NCBI RefSeq assembly: GCF_003692615.1
Contig: NZ_CP023540.1
Location: 2,294,001 to 2,358,000, forward strand
DNA length: 64,000 nt
Origin: Chryseobacterium sp. 6424
Lineage (GTDB): Bacteria > Bacteroidota > Bacteroidia > Flavobacteriales > Weeksellaceae
Direction: 5' to 3'
Shown: in pieces, positions 53,413 to 60,195 of the stretch
How the letters are laid out: each line of letters opens with the position of its first letter
Position numbering within the stretch: position 1 is the stretch's first letter
The notes under the pieces: model-generated
Databases searched by the model: none
What the model was told of the DNA's origin: nothing
The model's input: only the letters and a program-made list of their open reading frames with translations
Made by a program: the position numbers and the translations under genes

Positions 53413-54405
53413 ATGAAAGTAGCAGTAATTGGCGCTACCGGTATGGTAGGCCAGGTGATGTTGAAGGTATTGGAGGAAAGAAATTTCCCGGTAACAGAGC
53501 TTATTCCCGTAGCTTCAGAAAAATCGGCAGGCAAGAAAATCACTTTCAAAGGAACGGAATATCCGATTGTGATGATGAACGAGGCGATTGAAAAGAAACC
53601 GCATATCGCACTATTCACCGCAGGTGGAGACACCTCACTGAAATTCGCGCCAAAGTTTGCTGAAGCAGGAACTACCGTGATCGATAATTCCTCGGCGTTC
53701 CGTATGCAAGACGATAAGAAACTTGTCGTTCCAGAGATTAACGCGAACCTGCTTACCACTTCCGACAAGATCATCGCGAACCCCAACTGCTCTACCATTC
53801 AGTTGGTGATGGTGCTGCATCCTTTAAATTTAAAATACAACCTAAAGCGTGTCATTGTTTCAACGTATCAGTCGGTAACCGGTACCGGGAAAAACGCCGT
53901 AGATCAGTTGAATGCCGAAATCGCAGGGGAAAGCAACATCTCAAAAGTCTATCCCTATGAGATCTTCAAAAATGCATTACCACAGTGCGATGTCTTCGCT
54001 GAGGATGATTACACCAAAGAAGAAATCAAACTGATGACCGAGCCGAAGAAAATCCTGGGTGATGACACCTTCAGTTTATCGGCTACCGCAGTGCGCGTCC
54101 CGGTACAGGGCGGTCATTCTGAAAGTGTGAACATTGAGTTCGAAAACGATTTTGATTTAGATGATGTTCGTGCCCTACTTGCCGATACGCCTGGCGTAAC
54201 GGTGCTGGATGATGTAGAAAATAAAATTTACCCTATGCCGCTGTATTCCGAAGGTAAGGATGAGGTGTTTGTAGGACGCATCAGAAGAGACCGCTCACAG
54301 CCCAACACCTTGAATATGTGGATTGTCGCTGACAACCTTCGCAAAGGCGCCGCCACCAACGCGGTGCAGATCGCTGAATATCTGACAGAAAATAAATTGA
54401 TATAG
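53413..54405 (+). CDS. asd: Aspartate-semialdehyde dehydrogenase
   Basis: A 330-residue enzyme that reduces aspartyl-phosphate to aspartate semialdehyde, leading to lysine, diaminopimelate, threonine and methionine. It has the NADP-binding VAVIGATGMVGQVMLKVL, FTAGGDTSLKFAP, the catalytic C126 in IANPNCSTIQLV, VSTYQSVTGTGKNAV and the catalytic His in RVPVQGGHSES. The sequence follows the Gram-positive-like clade of Asd. A terminator follows. Confidence 0.96.
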   Translation: MKVAVIGATGMVGQVMLKVLEERNFPVTELIPVASEKSAGKKITFKGTEYPIVMMNEAIEKKPHIALFTAGGDTSLKFAPKFAEAGTTVIDNSSAFRMQDDKKLVVPEINANLLTTSDKIIANPNCSTIQLVMVLHPLNLKYNLKRVIVSTYQSVTGTGKNAVDQLNAEIAGESNISKVYPYEIFKNALPQCDVFAEDDYTKEEIKLMTEPKKILGDDTFSLSATAVRVPVQGGHSESVNIEFENDFDLDDVRALLADTPGVTVLDDVENKIYPMPLYSEGKDEVFVGRIRRDRSQPNTLNMWIVADNLRKGAATNAVQIAEYLTENKLI

Positions 54406-54411
54406 ACCAGG

Positions 54412-54435
54412 ATGCTCACGAAAGTGGGCATTTTT
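54412..54435 (+). terminator. Intrinsic terminator after asd
   Basis: ATGCTCAC pairs with GTGGGCAT (one mismatch or wobble) around GAAA, followed by TTTT. It lies 7 bases after the asd stop. Confidence 0.65.
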
Positions 54436-54484
54436 CATTTATTAGAAGCCTCAAACAATTATAACTCGTGTAATAAAACCCTTA

Positions 54485-55489
54485 ATGTCAGAAATCAAGA
54501 AATCCCCTAACAATAGCCTGTCTTTCCAGCGGAAAGTAGCGATACTTGGGATTGTACTCTTCGTGGGGAAACTCGTGGCATGGCAGCTAACCAATTCTGA
54601 TGCGGTTTTCAGTGATGCGATGGAAAGCATTGTTAATATTATCGCGGCCTTTTTAGGTCTCTATTCGTTGTACGTTGCGGCAAAACCGAAAGATACCGAT
54701 CATCCTTACGGGCACGGAAAAGCTGAATTCATCACTTCCGGTGTGGAAGGAGTACTGATTATTGCAGCAGGGATCATCATCATCGTACAGGCTGCGGACT
54801 CACTGTTGCATGGTAATGTTCCGCAAAAACTGGACTGGGGAATACTAATCGTCGCGGCGACTGCCATCATCAACTTTATGATGGGATACCTTTCGTACCA
54901 AAAAGGGATTAAGGAAAACTCGCTGGTGCTGCAAAGTTCGGGTAAACATTTACAGAGTGATACTTTAACCACACTTGGCGTCATCATCAGCATGATTCTG
55001 GTATATTTCACCAACCAATACTGGATTGATGCTGCCGTAGCGCTGCTATTCGGCGGTTACATCATTTTCATAGGTTATAAAATCCTTCGGAAAGCCCTAA
55101 GTGGCATAATGGATGAAGCGGATATGGAAATGCTCGACCAAATGTCTGTCGTACTGAATGAGAACAGAAAACCCGAATGGATTGATATCCATAACGTGCG
55201 GATCCAACAACATGGCAGCGTATTACATATCGATGCGCACCTTACGTTGCCTTGGTATTTCGAGCTTCGTACCGCGCATGAAGAGATGGAGAATGTGTAT
55301 CGATTATTGGGGAAGTATACCGAGCGCGAGGTAGAATTTAATTTTCATCTTGATGATTGCAAACCTTTTTCGTGCGAAATTTGCCAGTTGTTCGAATGTA
55401 CCGTGCGGCAAAGAACATTTAAAAGAAAAATTGAATGGAATGAACATACCATTACGCAGGTGAACAAACATGAACTGGGTACAGATTAA
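54485..55489 (+). CDS. Cation diffusion facilitator (CDF) family transporter
   Basis: A 334-residue divalent-metal exporter. The transmembrane domain has TM2 SDAVFSDAMESIVN, the loop motif HPYGHGK (73-79) and TM5 SSGKHLQSD with the metal pair H155 and D159. In TM2 the usual HxxxD pair reads E47 and N51, so the transport site differs from zinc CDFs such as YiiP. The cytoplasmic domain ends with a Cys-rich stretch (C-x4-C-x2-C-x4-C around DDCKPFSCEICQLFEC), known in a subset of CDFs. Its end overlaps the convergent XrtF partner gene by four bases. Confidence 0.9.
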   Translation: MSEIKKSPNNSLSFQRKVAILGIVLFVGKLVAWQLTNSDAVFSDAMESIVNIIAAFLGLYSLYVAAKPKDTDHPYGHGKAEFITSGVEGVLIIAAGIIIIVQAADSLLHGNVPQKLDWGILIVAATAIINFMMGYLSYQKGIKENSLVLQSSGKHLQSDTLTTLGVIISMILVYFTNQYWIDAAVALLFGGYIIFIGYKILRKALSGIMDEADMEMLDQMSVVLNENRKPEWIDIHNVRIQQHGSVLHIDAHLTLPWYFELRTAHEEMENVYRLLGKYTEREVEFNFHLDDCKPFSCEICQLFECTVRQRTFKRKIEWNEHTITQVNKHELGTD

Positions 55490-55926
55490 CGGGCGCGCAG
55501 AAGCAGTTTCCGGTAATAAAAAAGCGGAACAATAAGCAGCAAAATAAGCGGCTGAATCACAAACCTCCGCATATAAAACGAAAACAGGTAGCCGACCTCG
55601 AAATTGGTATATACACAATAAAGGTAAAGCGGGAAAGTGATGAGAAACACCATCACCATCAGCGCGGCTGCTTGTACTGTCCAGGCACGGTTCATGAAAA
55701 GTAACTGTACCAATGCTACCGAAACCAACAGATTCAGTATAAATCTAAAAAAATGACTCGCCACTAAGGGTAGCCATTCAAAAGACGGAAATATTTCATT
55801 TTTATCAGCCGCCTTGAAATATTTCAGGAAAGGGTCGTAAAACAACTGTTCCTCCGCCATGCGAATGCCCACCAGCGCCGAAAGCAGCACCAGAAATATA
55901 ATAACTTTATATATTCTCATCAGCAT
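55486..55926 (-). CDS. Exosortase F-associated membrane protein
   Basis: A 146-residue membrane protein with four predicted helices, recognisable as the small protein always found next to exosortase XrtF in Flavobacteriia (TIGR04127 type). Typical segments are FYDPFLKYFK near residue 30, LPLVASHFFRFILNLLVSVA, LFMNRAWTVQAAALMVMVFL and YMRRFVIQPLILLLIVPLFY. Its role is unknown; constant pairing implies a shared complex or activity. It overlaps the exosortase gene by 20 bases and is translationally coupled to it. Confidence 0.85.
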   Translation of the reverse strand: MLMRIYKVIIFLVLLSALVGIRMAEEQLFYDPFLKYFKAADKNEIFPSFEWLPLVASHFFRFILNLLVSVALVQLLFMNRAWTVQAAALMVMVFLITFPLYLYCVYTNFEVGYLFSFYMRRFVIQPLILLLIVPLFYYRKLLLRAR

Positions 55927-56449
55927 CAGTCTTCAGTGCAAAAAGTTTAATCCAAATCAGCCACAATATCACCACACTGCCATAAATAACCGCGGGGAAA
56001 AGATAATCGTGCCCAATTTTCGAATACGCTGGCCATTCTACCAACAGTATATTCAGTCCGGCAATCCGCAATACATTGATGAGGTGTAGAAACACCAGCC
56101 CAAGACCAGCAAATACAAAAGTCTTGGCACCCTGATAAAACGCCATGATAAATGCGGCAAACAATACCATCACCGACACGGCATTGCAACCTTCCACCAT
56201 CCTGGAAACATACTTGCCGCTAACATAGAACCACGATGTTTCCTGTTCGGGCTGGCCCGGCACCAAGTGTGAGGGGTACTGTAGCAAATCCTGCATAAAT
56301 AACGCTTGCTTTGCTACCCAGACAGAAAAAGGATCGAGCCCGGCTTTGCTATATTGATTCAGATACAGTTGATAGGCAAAGACCAATACAACATATATCA
56401 GCATGAATCGCAGCAAAATTTTCAATACAGGCTTAAAGTCAGTAAACAT
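55907..56449 (-). CDS. xrtF: Exosortase family protein XrtF
   Basis: About 180 residues. An integral-membrane cysteine transpeptidase of the exosortase/archaeosortase superfamily, which cleaves C-terminal sorting signals and moves proteins to other anchors. The catalytic triad is complete: C88 in MVEGCNAVSVMVLF, R128 in LINVLRIAGLNILL and H147 in KIGHDYLFPAV. ATG 56449 is chosen over an in-frame ATG eight codons upstream, as the shorter N-terminus fits the family. No candidate substrate with an exosortase-type C-terminal signal is seen in the window; the only surface cargo here uses the type IX domain instead. Confidence 0.9.
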   Translation of the reverse strand: MFTDFKPVLKILLRFMLIYVVLVFAYQLYLNQYSKAGLDPFSVWVAKQALFMQDLLQYPSHLVPGQPEQETSWFYVSGKYVSRMVEGCNAVSVMVLFAAFIMAFYQGAKTFVFAGLGLVFLHLINVLRIAGLNILLVEWPAYSKIGHDYLFPAVIYGSVVILWLIWIKLFALKTDADENI

Positions 56450-56485
56450 ACAGCAAATATACAGCTTTAACACCTACGAAATCAT

Positions 56486-56493
56486 TATATTTG
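56486..56493 (+). promoter_or_regulatory. -7 promoter box of the AmgK-like gene
   Basis: TATATTTG followed by six bases and ATG 56500, so any leader is very short. It drives the kinase-RapZC-nucleotidyltransferase gene run and is divergent from xrtF. Confidence 0.6.
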
Positions 56494-56499
56494 TAGGCT

Positions 56500-57516
56500 A
56501 TGAATGGCGCAAAGGCAAAGCAATTTTTCGAGACTTTCACGGGGGAACCCGCTTCAGATTTTACTTTACTGGCACAAAGCGGTTCTGCACGCCGGAACTA
56601 TCTTGCTACAATAGCCGAAAAAAAATTCATCGTCACGGAAAATGCCAACGTACTCGAAAACGAAAGTTTCTTCTATTTCACCGAACTGTTTGCAGCCTTT
56701 TCATTAAACACTCCTAAAATCTACAGCATTTCTACCGATAGAACAACCTATGTTCAGGAATATCTTGGCACCCAAACCCTGTCGGAAATCATTGCTGAGG
56801 AAGGCCTTACGGACCGAACTAAATCACTCGTGCAGCAAAGTCTGGAAAAATTACATCTGCTTCAGGTAAAGACGCATCAAAAGGTCGATTTCTCAAAGAC
56901 ATTTGAATATGAAACCTACGACCAACTTCCCATCACCAATGATTTGTTCTATTTTAAAAGTTTCATTGCCGATGTGTTGGAGGTGCCTTATCACAAAGCA
57001 TCGTTATTGAAAGAATTTAACACGCTTACCGCACTCTTAGGGAACTTGTCTCCACGCGGCCTGATGATCCGGGATTTTCAGGCACGCAACATTATGGTGA
57101 ATGATGAAAATAAATGCTTTTTCATTGATTATCAATCTGCTATGGAAGGTCCGTTGATGTATGATGTGGTATCTTTCCTTTATCAGGCCAAAGCCAATTT
57201 CCCGGAAATATTTAAGGAAGAAATGCTGGCGTACTATTTCTCGCTTTGGGACGAAAAAACCGCGCATGAACTAAAGAATTCGTTGGAGCCACTACAGTTG
57301 ATCCGCTTTCTTCAGGTATTGGGCGCCTACGGGTTCCGTGGTCTTATACAGCGGAAAAGTCATTTTATGGAAAGTCTTGGTTCCGGCATTAAAAACCTTA
57401 TACATTTCTCAGAAAAATGGGAACACATGAAGGATTTCCCAGAATTGCAGAAAATGATAGCGAACCTGACAACCACAGAGACACAACACAAAATTAAATT
57501 ACTAATGACTTCATAA
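56500..57516 (+). CDS. Sugar kinase of the APH superfamily (AmgK-like)
   Basis: A 338-residue kinase of the aminoglycoside phosphotransferase fold. The catalytic region reads LMIRDFQARNIMV (D192 and N197), with the metal Asp D210 in FFIDYQSAMEGPLMYDVVSF. That last motif and the total length match AmgK, the anomeric MurNAc/GlcNAc kinase of cell-wall recycling, rather than antibiotic phosphotransferases. The Gly-rich loop is weak (LLAQSGSARRNYLA). Together with the MurU-like gene two positions downstream it would turn a recovered amino sugar into sugar-1-phosphate. Substrate is inferred from motifs and neighbours, not proven. Confidence 0.8.
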   Translation: MNGAKAKQFFETFTGEPASDFTLLAQSGSARRNYLATIAEKKFIVTENANVLENESFFYFTELFAAFSLNTPKIYSISTDRTTYVQEYLGTQTLSEIIAEEGLTDRTKSLVQQSLEKLHLLQVKTHQKVDFSKTFEYETYDQLPITNDLFYFKSFIADVLEVPYHKASLLKEFNTLTALLGNLSPRGLMIRDFQARNIMVNDENKCFFIDYQSAMEGPLMYDVVSFLYQAKANFPEIFKEEMLAYYFSLWDEKTAHELKNSLEPLQLIRFLQVLGAYGFRGLIQRKSHFMESLGSGIKNLIHFSEKWEHMKDFPELQKMIANLTTTETQHKIKLLMTS

Positions 57517-57539
57517 GTTTATATTAAATCTATTCATAC

Positions 57540-57956
57540 ATGAGTTTAACAATCGACATACACAGTTTTTCTTACAAAAAAGGCGGCATCCCGAAAGACA
57601 CGAGTGGCAACGGCGGCGGCTTCACTTTTGACTGCCGCGGAATCCTGAATCCCGGACGTATCGAAACATATAAAGCACAAACCGGCTGCGACCTTCCGGT
57701 GCAGGAGTTCCTTGAAAGCCAGACCGAGATGCCCCGTTTTCTGGAACTGGTGAAAGATATCGTTTCCATTAACATCGAAAATTATCTGGGACGTGGTTTT
57801 GAAAACCTTCAGATCAATTTTGGCTGTACCGGCGGGCAACACCGTTCCGTTTACTGTGCTGAGAAGACCGCAGCCTACATCCGCGAGACATATCCTGAAA
57901 CGACTGTGCATCTTCACCATGATGAGCAGCCACAACTCAACCGCGCATTTGCATAA
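57540..57956 (+). CDS. Free-standing RapZ C-terminal domain protein
   Basis: A 138-residue protein that covers only the C-terminal half of RapZ, the domain that in E. coli binds glucosamine-6-phosphate and the sRNA GlmZ. Matching blocks are FTFDCRGILNPGR (RapZ DVRFLPNP region), QTGCDLPVQEFLESQTEM and the signature INFGCTGGQHRSVYCAEKTA (residues 93-112). The P-loop ATPase half is absent and the gene has its own start, so this is not a truncation. It lies 24 bases after the AmgK-like gene and 10 before the MurU-like gene, pointing to amino-sugar sensing or a metabolic role in the same pathway. Confidence 0.85.
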   Translation: MSLTIDIHSFSYKKGGIPKDTSGNGGGFTFDCRGILNPGRIETYKAQTGCDLPVQEFLESQTEMPRFLELVKDIVSINIENYLGRGFENLQINFGCTGGQHRSVYCAEKTAAYIRETYPETTVHLHHDEQPQLNRAFA

Positions 57957-57965
57957 ACCAAGCGT

Positions 57966-58679
57966 ATGAAAGCCCTGATACTTGCAGCCGGTAAAGGCAC
58001 CCGCCTTGCGCCATTTACCGACCATCACCCGAAAGCACTTGCCAAAGTAAACGGGATCCCCCTGCTCGAAAGGAACATCCGTTACTTGCAGCATTATGGC
58101 ATCAATGATTTCGTGATCAACATCCATCATTTTGGGCAGCAAATTGTAGATTTCCTTAGAAAGCATGATGATTTCGGGGCCCGTATAGAAATTTCAGATG
58201 AAAAGGATGAATTGCTTGAAACCGGTGGCGGACTGATATTTGCAAGGAAATTCCTGGATCATGGGGAGGATTTCTTGATGATGAATGCCGATATATTGAC
58301 GGATTTAAATATTTCGGATTTCATAGCGGCGCATCAGGAAAAAAAAGATTTTATTACTTTAGCGGTCTCCGACCGGAAAAGTTCACGGAAACTGCTGTTT
58401 AATGAAAGCATGATGCTGCGTGGCTGGCTAAACTCAACCACGGGCGAAGAAAGGCTCACAGAAGCCAAAGACAAACTTATACCGCTGTCATTCAGTGGGA
58501 TACATTGTGTGAACCCCGGGATATTCCATCAGATAAAACGAATCGGAAAATTCTCCATCATGGACGAATATCTGGATATGATGCAAACCAACCTTATACG
58601 TGGTTATGAGCATCAGGCGCTTCTGATAGATGTCGGCAGGCCAGAATCGGTTTTACAGGCAGAACAATATTTTAAATAA
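57966..58679 (+). CDS. Sugar-1-phosphate nucleotidyltransferase (MurU-like)
   Basis: A 237-residue enzyme of the NTP_transferase family. The nucleotide-binding motif is LILAAGKGTRLAPFTDHHPKAL-like (LAAGKGTRLAPF then KALAKVNG). ELLETGGGLIFARKFL and MMNADILTDLN supply the sugar-phosphate and metal sites. Small size and the ETGGG motif fit MurU, which makes UDP-MurNAc (or UDP-GlcNAc-type products) from sugar-1-phosphate, and GDP/UDP-sugar relatives. Adjacent to an AmgK-like kinase it would complete a recycling shunt. It is short-spaced to the gene before it and 8 bases from the gene after it. Confidence 0.82.
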   Translation: MKALILAAGKGTRLAPFTDHHPKALAKVNGIPLLERNIRYLQHYGINDFVINIHHFGQQIVDFLRKHDDFGARIEISDEKDELLETGGGLIFARKFLDHGEDFLMMNADILTDLNISDFIAAHQEKKDFITLAVSDRKSSRKLLFNESMMLRGWLNSTTGEERLTEAKDKLIPLSFSGIHCVNPGIFHQIKRIGKFSIMDEYLDMMQTNLIRGYEHQALLIDVGRPESVLQAEQYFK

Positions 58680-58687
58680 GACCAGTT

Positions 58688-59446
58688 ATGAGCAAGATAA
58701 AAAGAGGGAAAGGCACTACCAAAGCAGCCGCAGGAAACGAGTTCGAGATTGACCAAAGGGTACAGCATTCTTTTAGCGAAAAAACCTGGGACGCTACGAT
58801 TACCAAAGACAGCTGGATGGTCTTCAAAATCATGGCAGAATTTGTAGATGGGTATGAAAAACTTGCAAAAATTGGCCCATGTGTGTCTATTTTCGGCTCT
58901 GCAAGGTTAGCGCCAGACAATCCGTATTATGAAATGGCGGTTGATATCGCCCAAAAAATTACAGAAATTGGCTTCGGTGTGATTACCGGTGGCGGCCCCG
59001 GCATTATGGAAGCCGGAAACAAAGGTGCCCGAAACGGCGGTGGAAAATCTATCGGCCTGAACATCGAGCTGCCCTTCGAGCAACACTTCAATCCTTATAT
59101 CGATAAACCATATAGCATGGATTTCGATTACTTCTTCGTGCGCAAAGTGATGTTCGTAAAGTATTCTCAAGGATTCATCGTCATGCCAGGCGGTTTTGGT
59201 ACGCTGGATGAACTTACCGAAGCCTTAACATTAATACAGACCAACAAAATCGGAAAATTCCCCATCGTCCTCGTAGGTTCGGAATTTTGGAGTGGATTAT
59301 TAGAGTGGTTCCAGAAGACTTTGCTTAAAAACGGCCTCATTTCTGAGGACGACCTCAAGCTCTACCGCATTGTAGATACCGCCGATGACGCGGTGGCCCA
59401 TATCAAGGCTTTCTACGATAAATACACGGTAAACGTTAACTTTTAA
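58688..59446 (+). CDS. LOG-family protein (TIGR00730; nucleotide 5'-monophosphate phosphoribohydrolase-like)
   Basis: A 252-residue member of the LOG family, formerly called lysine decarboxylase-like. Motifs are VSIFGSARLAPDNPYYEMAV, VITGGGPGIMEAGNKGARNG, the conserved RK in FFVRKVMFVKYS and PGGFGTLDELTEALTLIQT. Characterised members release a base from nucleoside monophosphates. It follows the nucleotidyltransferase gene by 8 bases and probably shares its transcript, although no biochemical link to the sugar pathway is obvious. The first 40 residues are charged and not conserved. Confidence 0.9.
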   Translation: MSKIKRGKGTTKAAAGNEFEIDQRVQHSFSEKTWDATITKDSWMVFKIMAEFVDGYEKLAKIGPCVSIFGSARLAPDNPYYEMAVDIAQKITEIGFGVITGGGPGIMEAGNKGARNGGGKSIGLNIELPFEQHFNPYIDKPYSMDFDYFFVRKVMFVKYSQGFIVMPGGFGTLDELTEALTLIQTNKIGKFPIVLVGSEFWSGLLEWFQKTLLKNGLISEDDLKLYRIVDTADDAVAHIKAFYDKYTVNVNF

Positions 59447-59453
59447 TTGGCAT

Positions 59454-59461
59454 TATATTTG
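59454..59461 (+). promoter_or_regulatory. -7 promoter box of the DUF6702 gene
   Basis: TATATTTG, 15 bases before ATG 59477. The gene ends in its own terminator, so it is probably a single-gene unit. Confidence 0.55.
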
Positions 59462-59476
59462 AGCAACCTTTGAGAG

Positions 59477-59959
59477 ATGAATACGAAAATGAAAAAACTT
59501 CTACATATTACCGGGTTCTTTGCGTTGATGATGTTGATGGGTTTTACAGCCGCAGATTTTTACTCCTCGATGACAAAGATCGACTATGTAGAAGGCAGTC
59601 GCACATTGAAACTTACCACTAAAATGAACACGCAGCATATTTCTGACGCTATTAAAATCAACCCAAATACCGCAGGTTTTGAAGCCGAAGTAAAAAAATA
59701 TGTAAACAATAATTTCGATCTCTTCGTGAACGGAAGTGCAAAAACCCTCACCTTCACAGGCAGCCAAGTAAATGGCGAATCGACCTGGGTGTACTTTGAG
59801 GCCGGTGGCGTAAGCCAAATAAGTTCACTAAGGATTAAAAACACCATTCTTCTAAGCACTTTTCCAAGACAAATCAATATCGTGAATGTAGCTTATAAAG
59901 GCAGCCAGAAAACAATGAATTTCCAGAGAGGCAAAGAAGTAAACGAAGCCAGTTTTTAA
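59477..59959 (+). CDS. DUF6702-family exported protein
   Basis: A 160-residue protein; ATG 59477 or the in-frame ATG four codons later could be the start. A signal peptide (KLLHITGFFALMMLMGFTAA) is followed by a beta-rich domain with DFYSSMTKIDYVEGSRTLKL, VKKYVNNNFDLFVNGSAKTL, ESTWVYFEAGGVSQISSL and IKNTILLSTFPRQINIVNVA. I recognise this pattern as DUF6702, common in Flavobacteriia. The function is unknown; in other genomes members often lie near metallopeptidases, but none is here. Confidence 0.75.
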   Translation: MNTKMKKLLHITGFFALMMLMGFTAADFYSSMTKIDYVEGSRTLKLTTKMNTQHISDAIKINPNTAGFEAEVKKYVNNNFDLFVNGSAKTLTFTGSQVNGESTWVYFEAGGVSQISSLRIKNTILLSTFPRQINIVNVAYKGSQKTMNFQRGKEVNEASF

Positions 59960-59987
59960 GTCAGTTATTGCTTAAAAAGTCATATAG

Positions 59988-60013
59988 AAGTCACAGAAAT
60001 GTGGCTTTTTTTT
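59988..60013 (+). terminator. Intrinsic terminator after the DUF6702 gene
   Basis: AAGTCACA pairs with TGTGGCTT (one G-T) around a GAAA tetraloop and is followed by six more T. The 130 bases after it show nothing else. Confidence 0.75.
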
Positions 60014-60146
60014 GTGCCTGATAAATGAATCCCAAACGGATGATGCAACAATTATTTAAGAAAGAATCTTTAGTTAAAGTTTTTCCTCTTGCAATATAAG
60101 TTCTTAATATATAGTGAATGACTGAGAGAGACCTTACTATATCAAA

Positions 60147-60175
60147 TAAAAAAAGACTGCATTGCTGCAGCCTTT
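60147..60175 (-). terminator. Intrinsic terminator after the DUF5689 gene
   Basis: On the minus strand AAAGGCTGCA pairs with TGCAGTCTTT (one G-T) around GCAA and is followed by a T-run. It lies 21 bases after the DUF5689 stop. Confidence 0.75.
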
Positions 60176-60195
60176 CGGTTAGTATGGTGGCGGGA

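Noticed and set aside
56500..57516. Aminoglycoside-resistance phosphotransferase
   Set aside because: The fold is shared, but the catalytic and metal motifs and the adjacent MurU-like gene fit an AmgK-type sugar kinase better.
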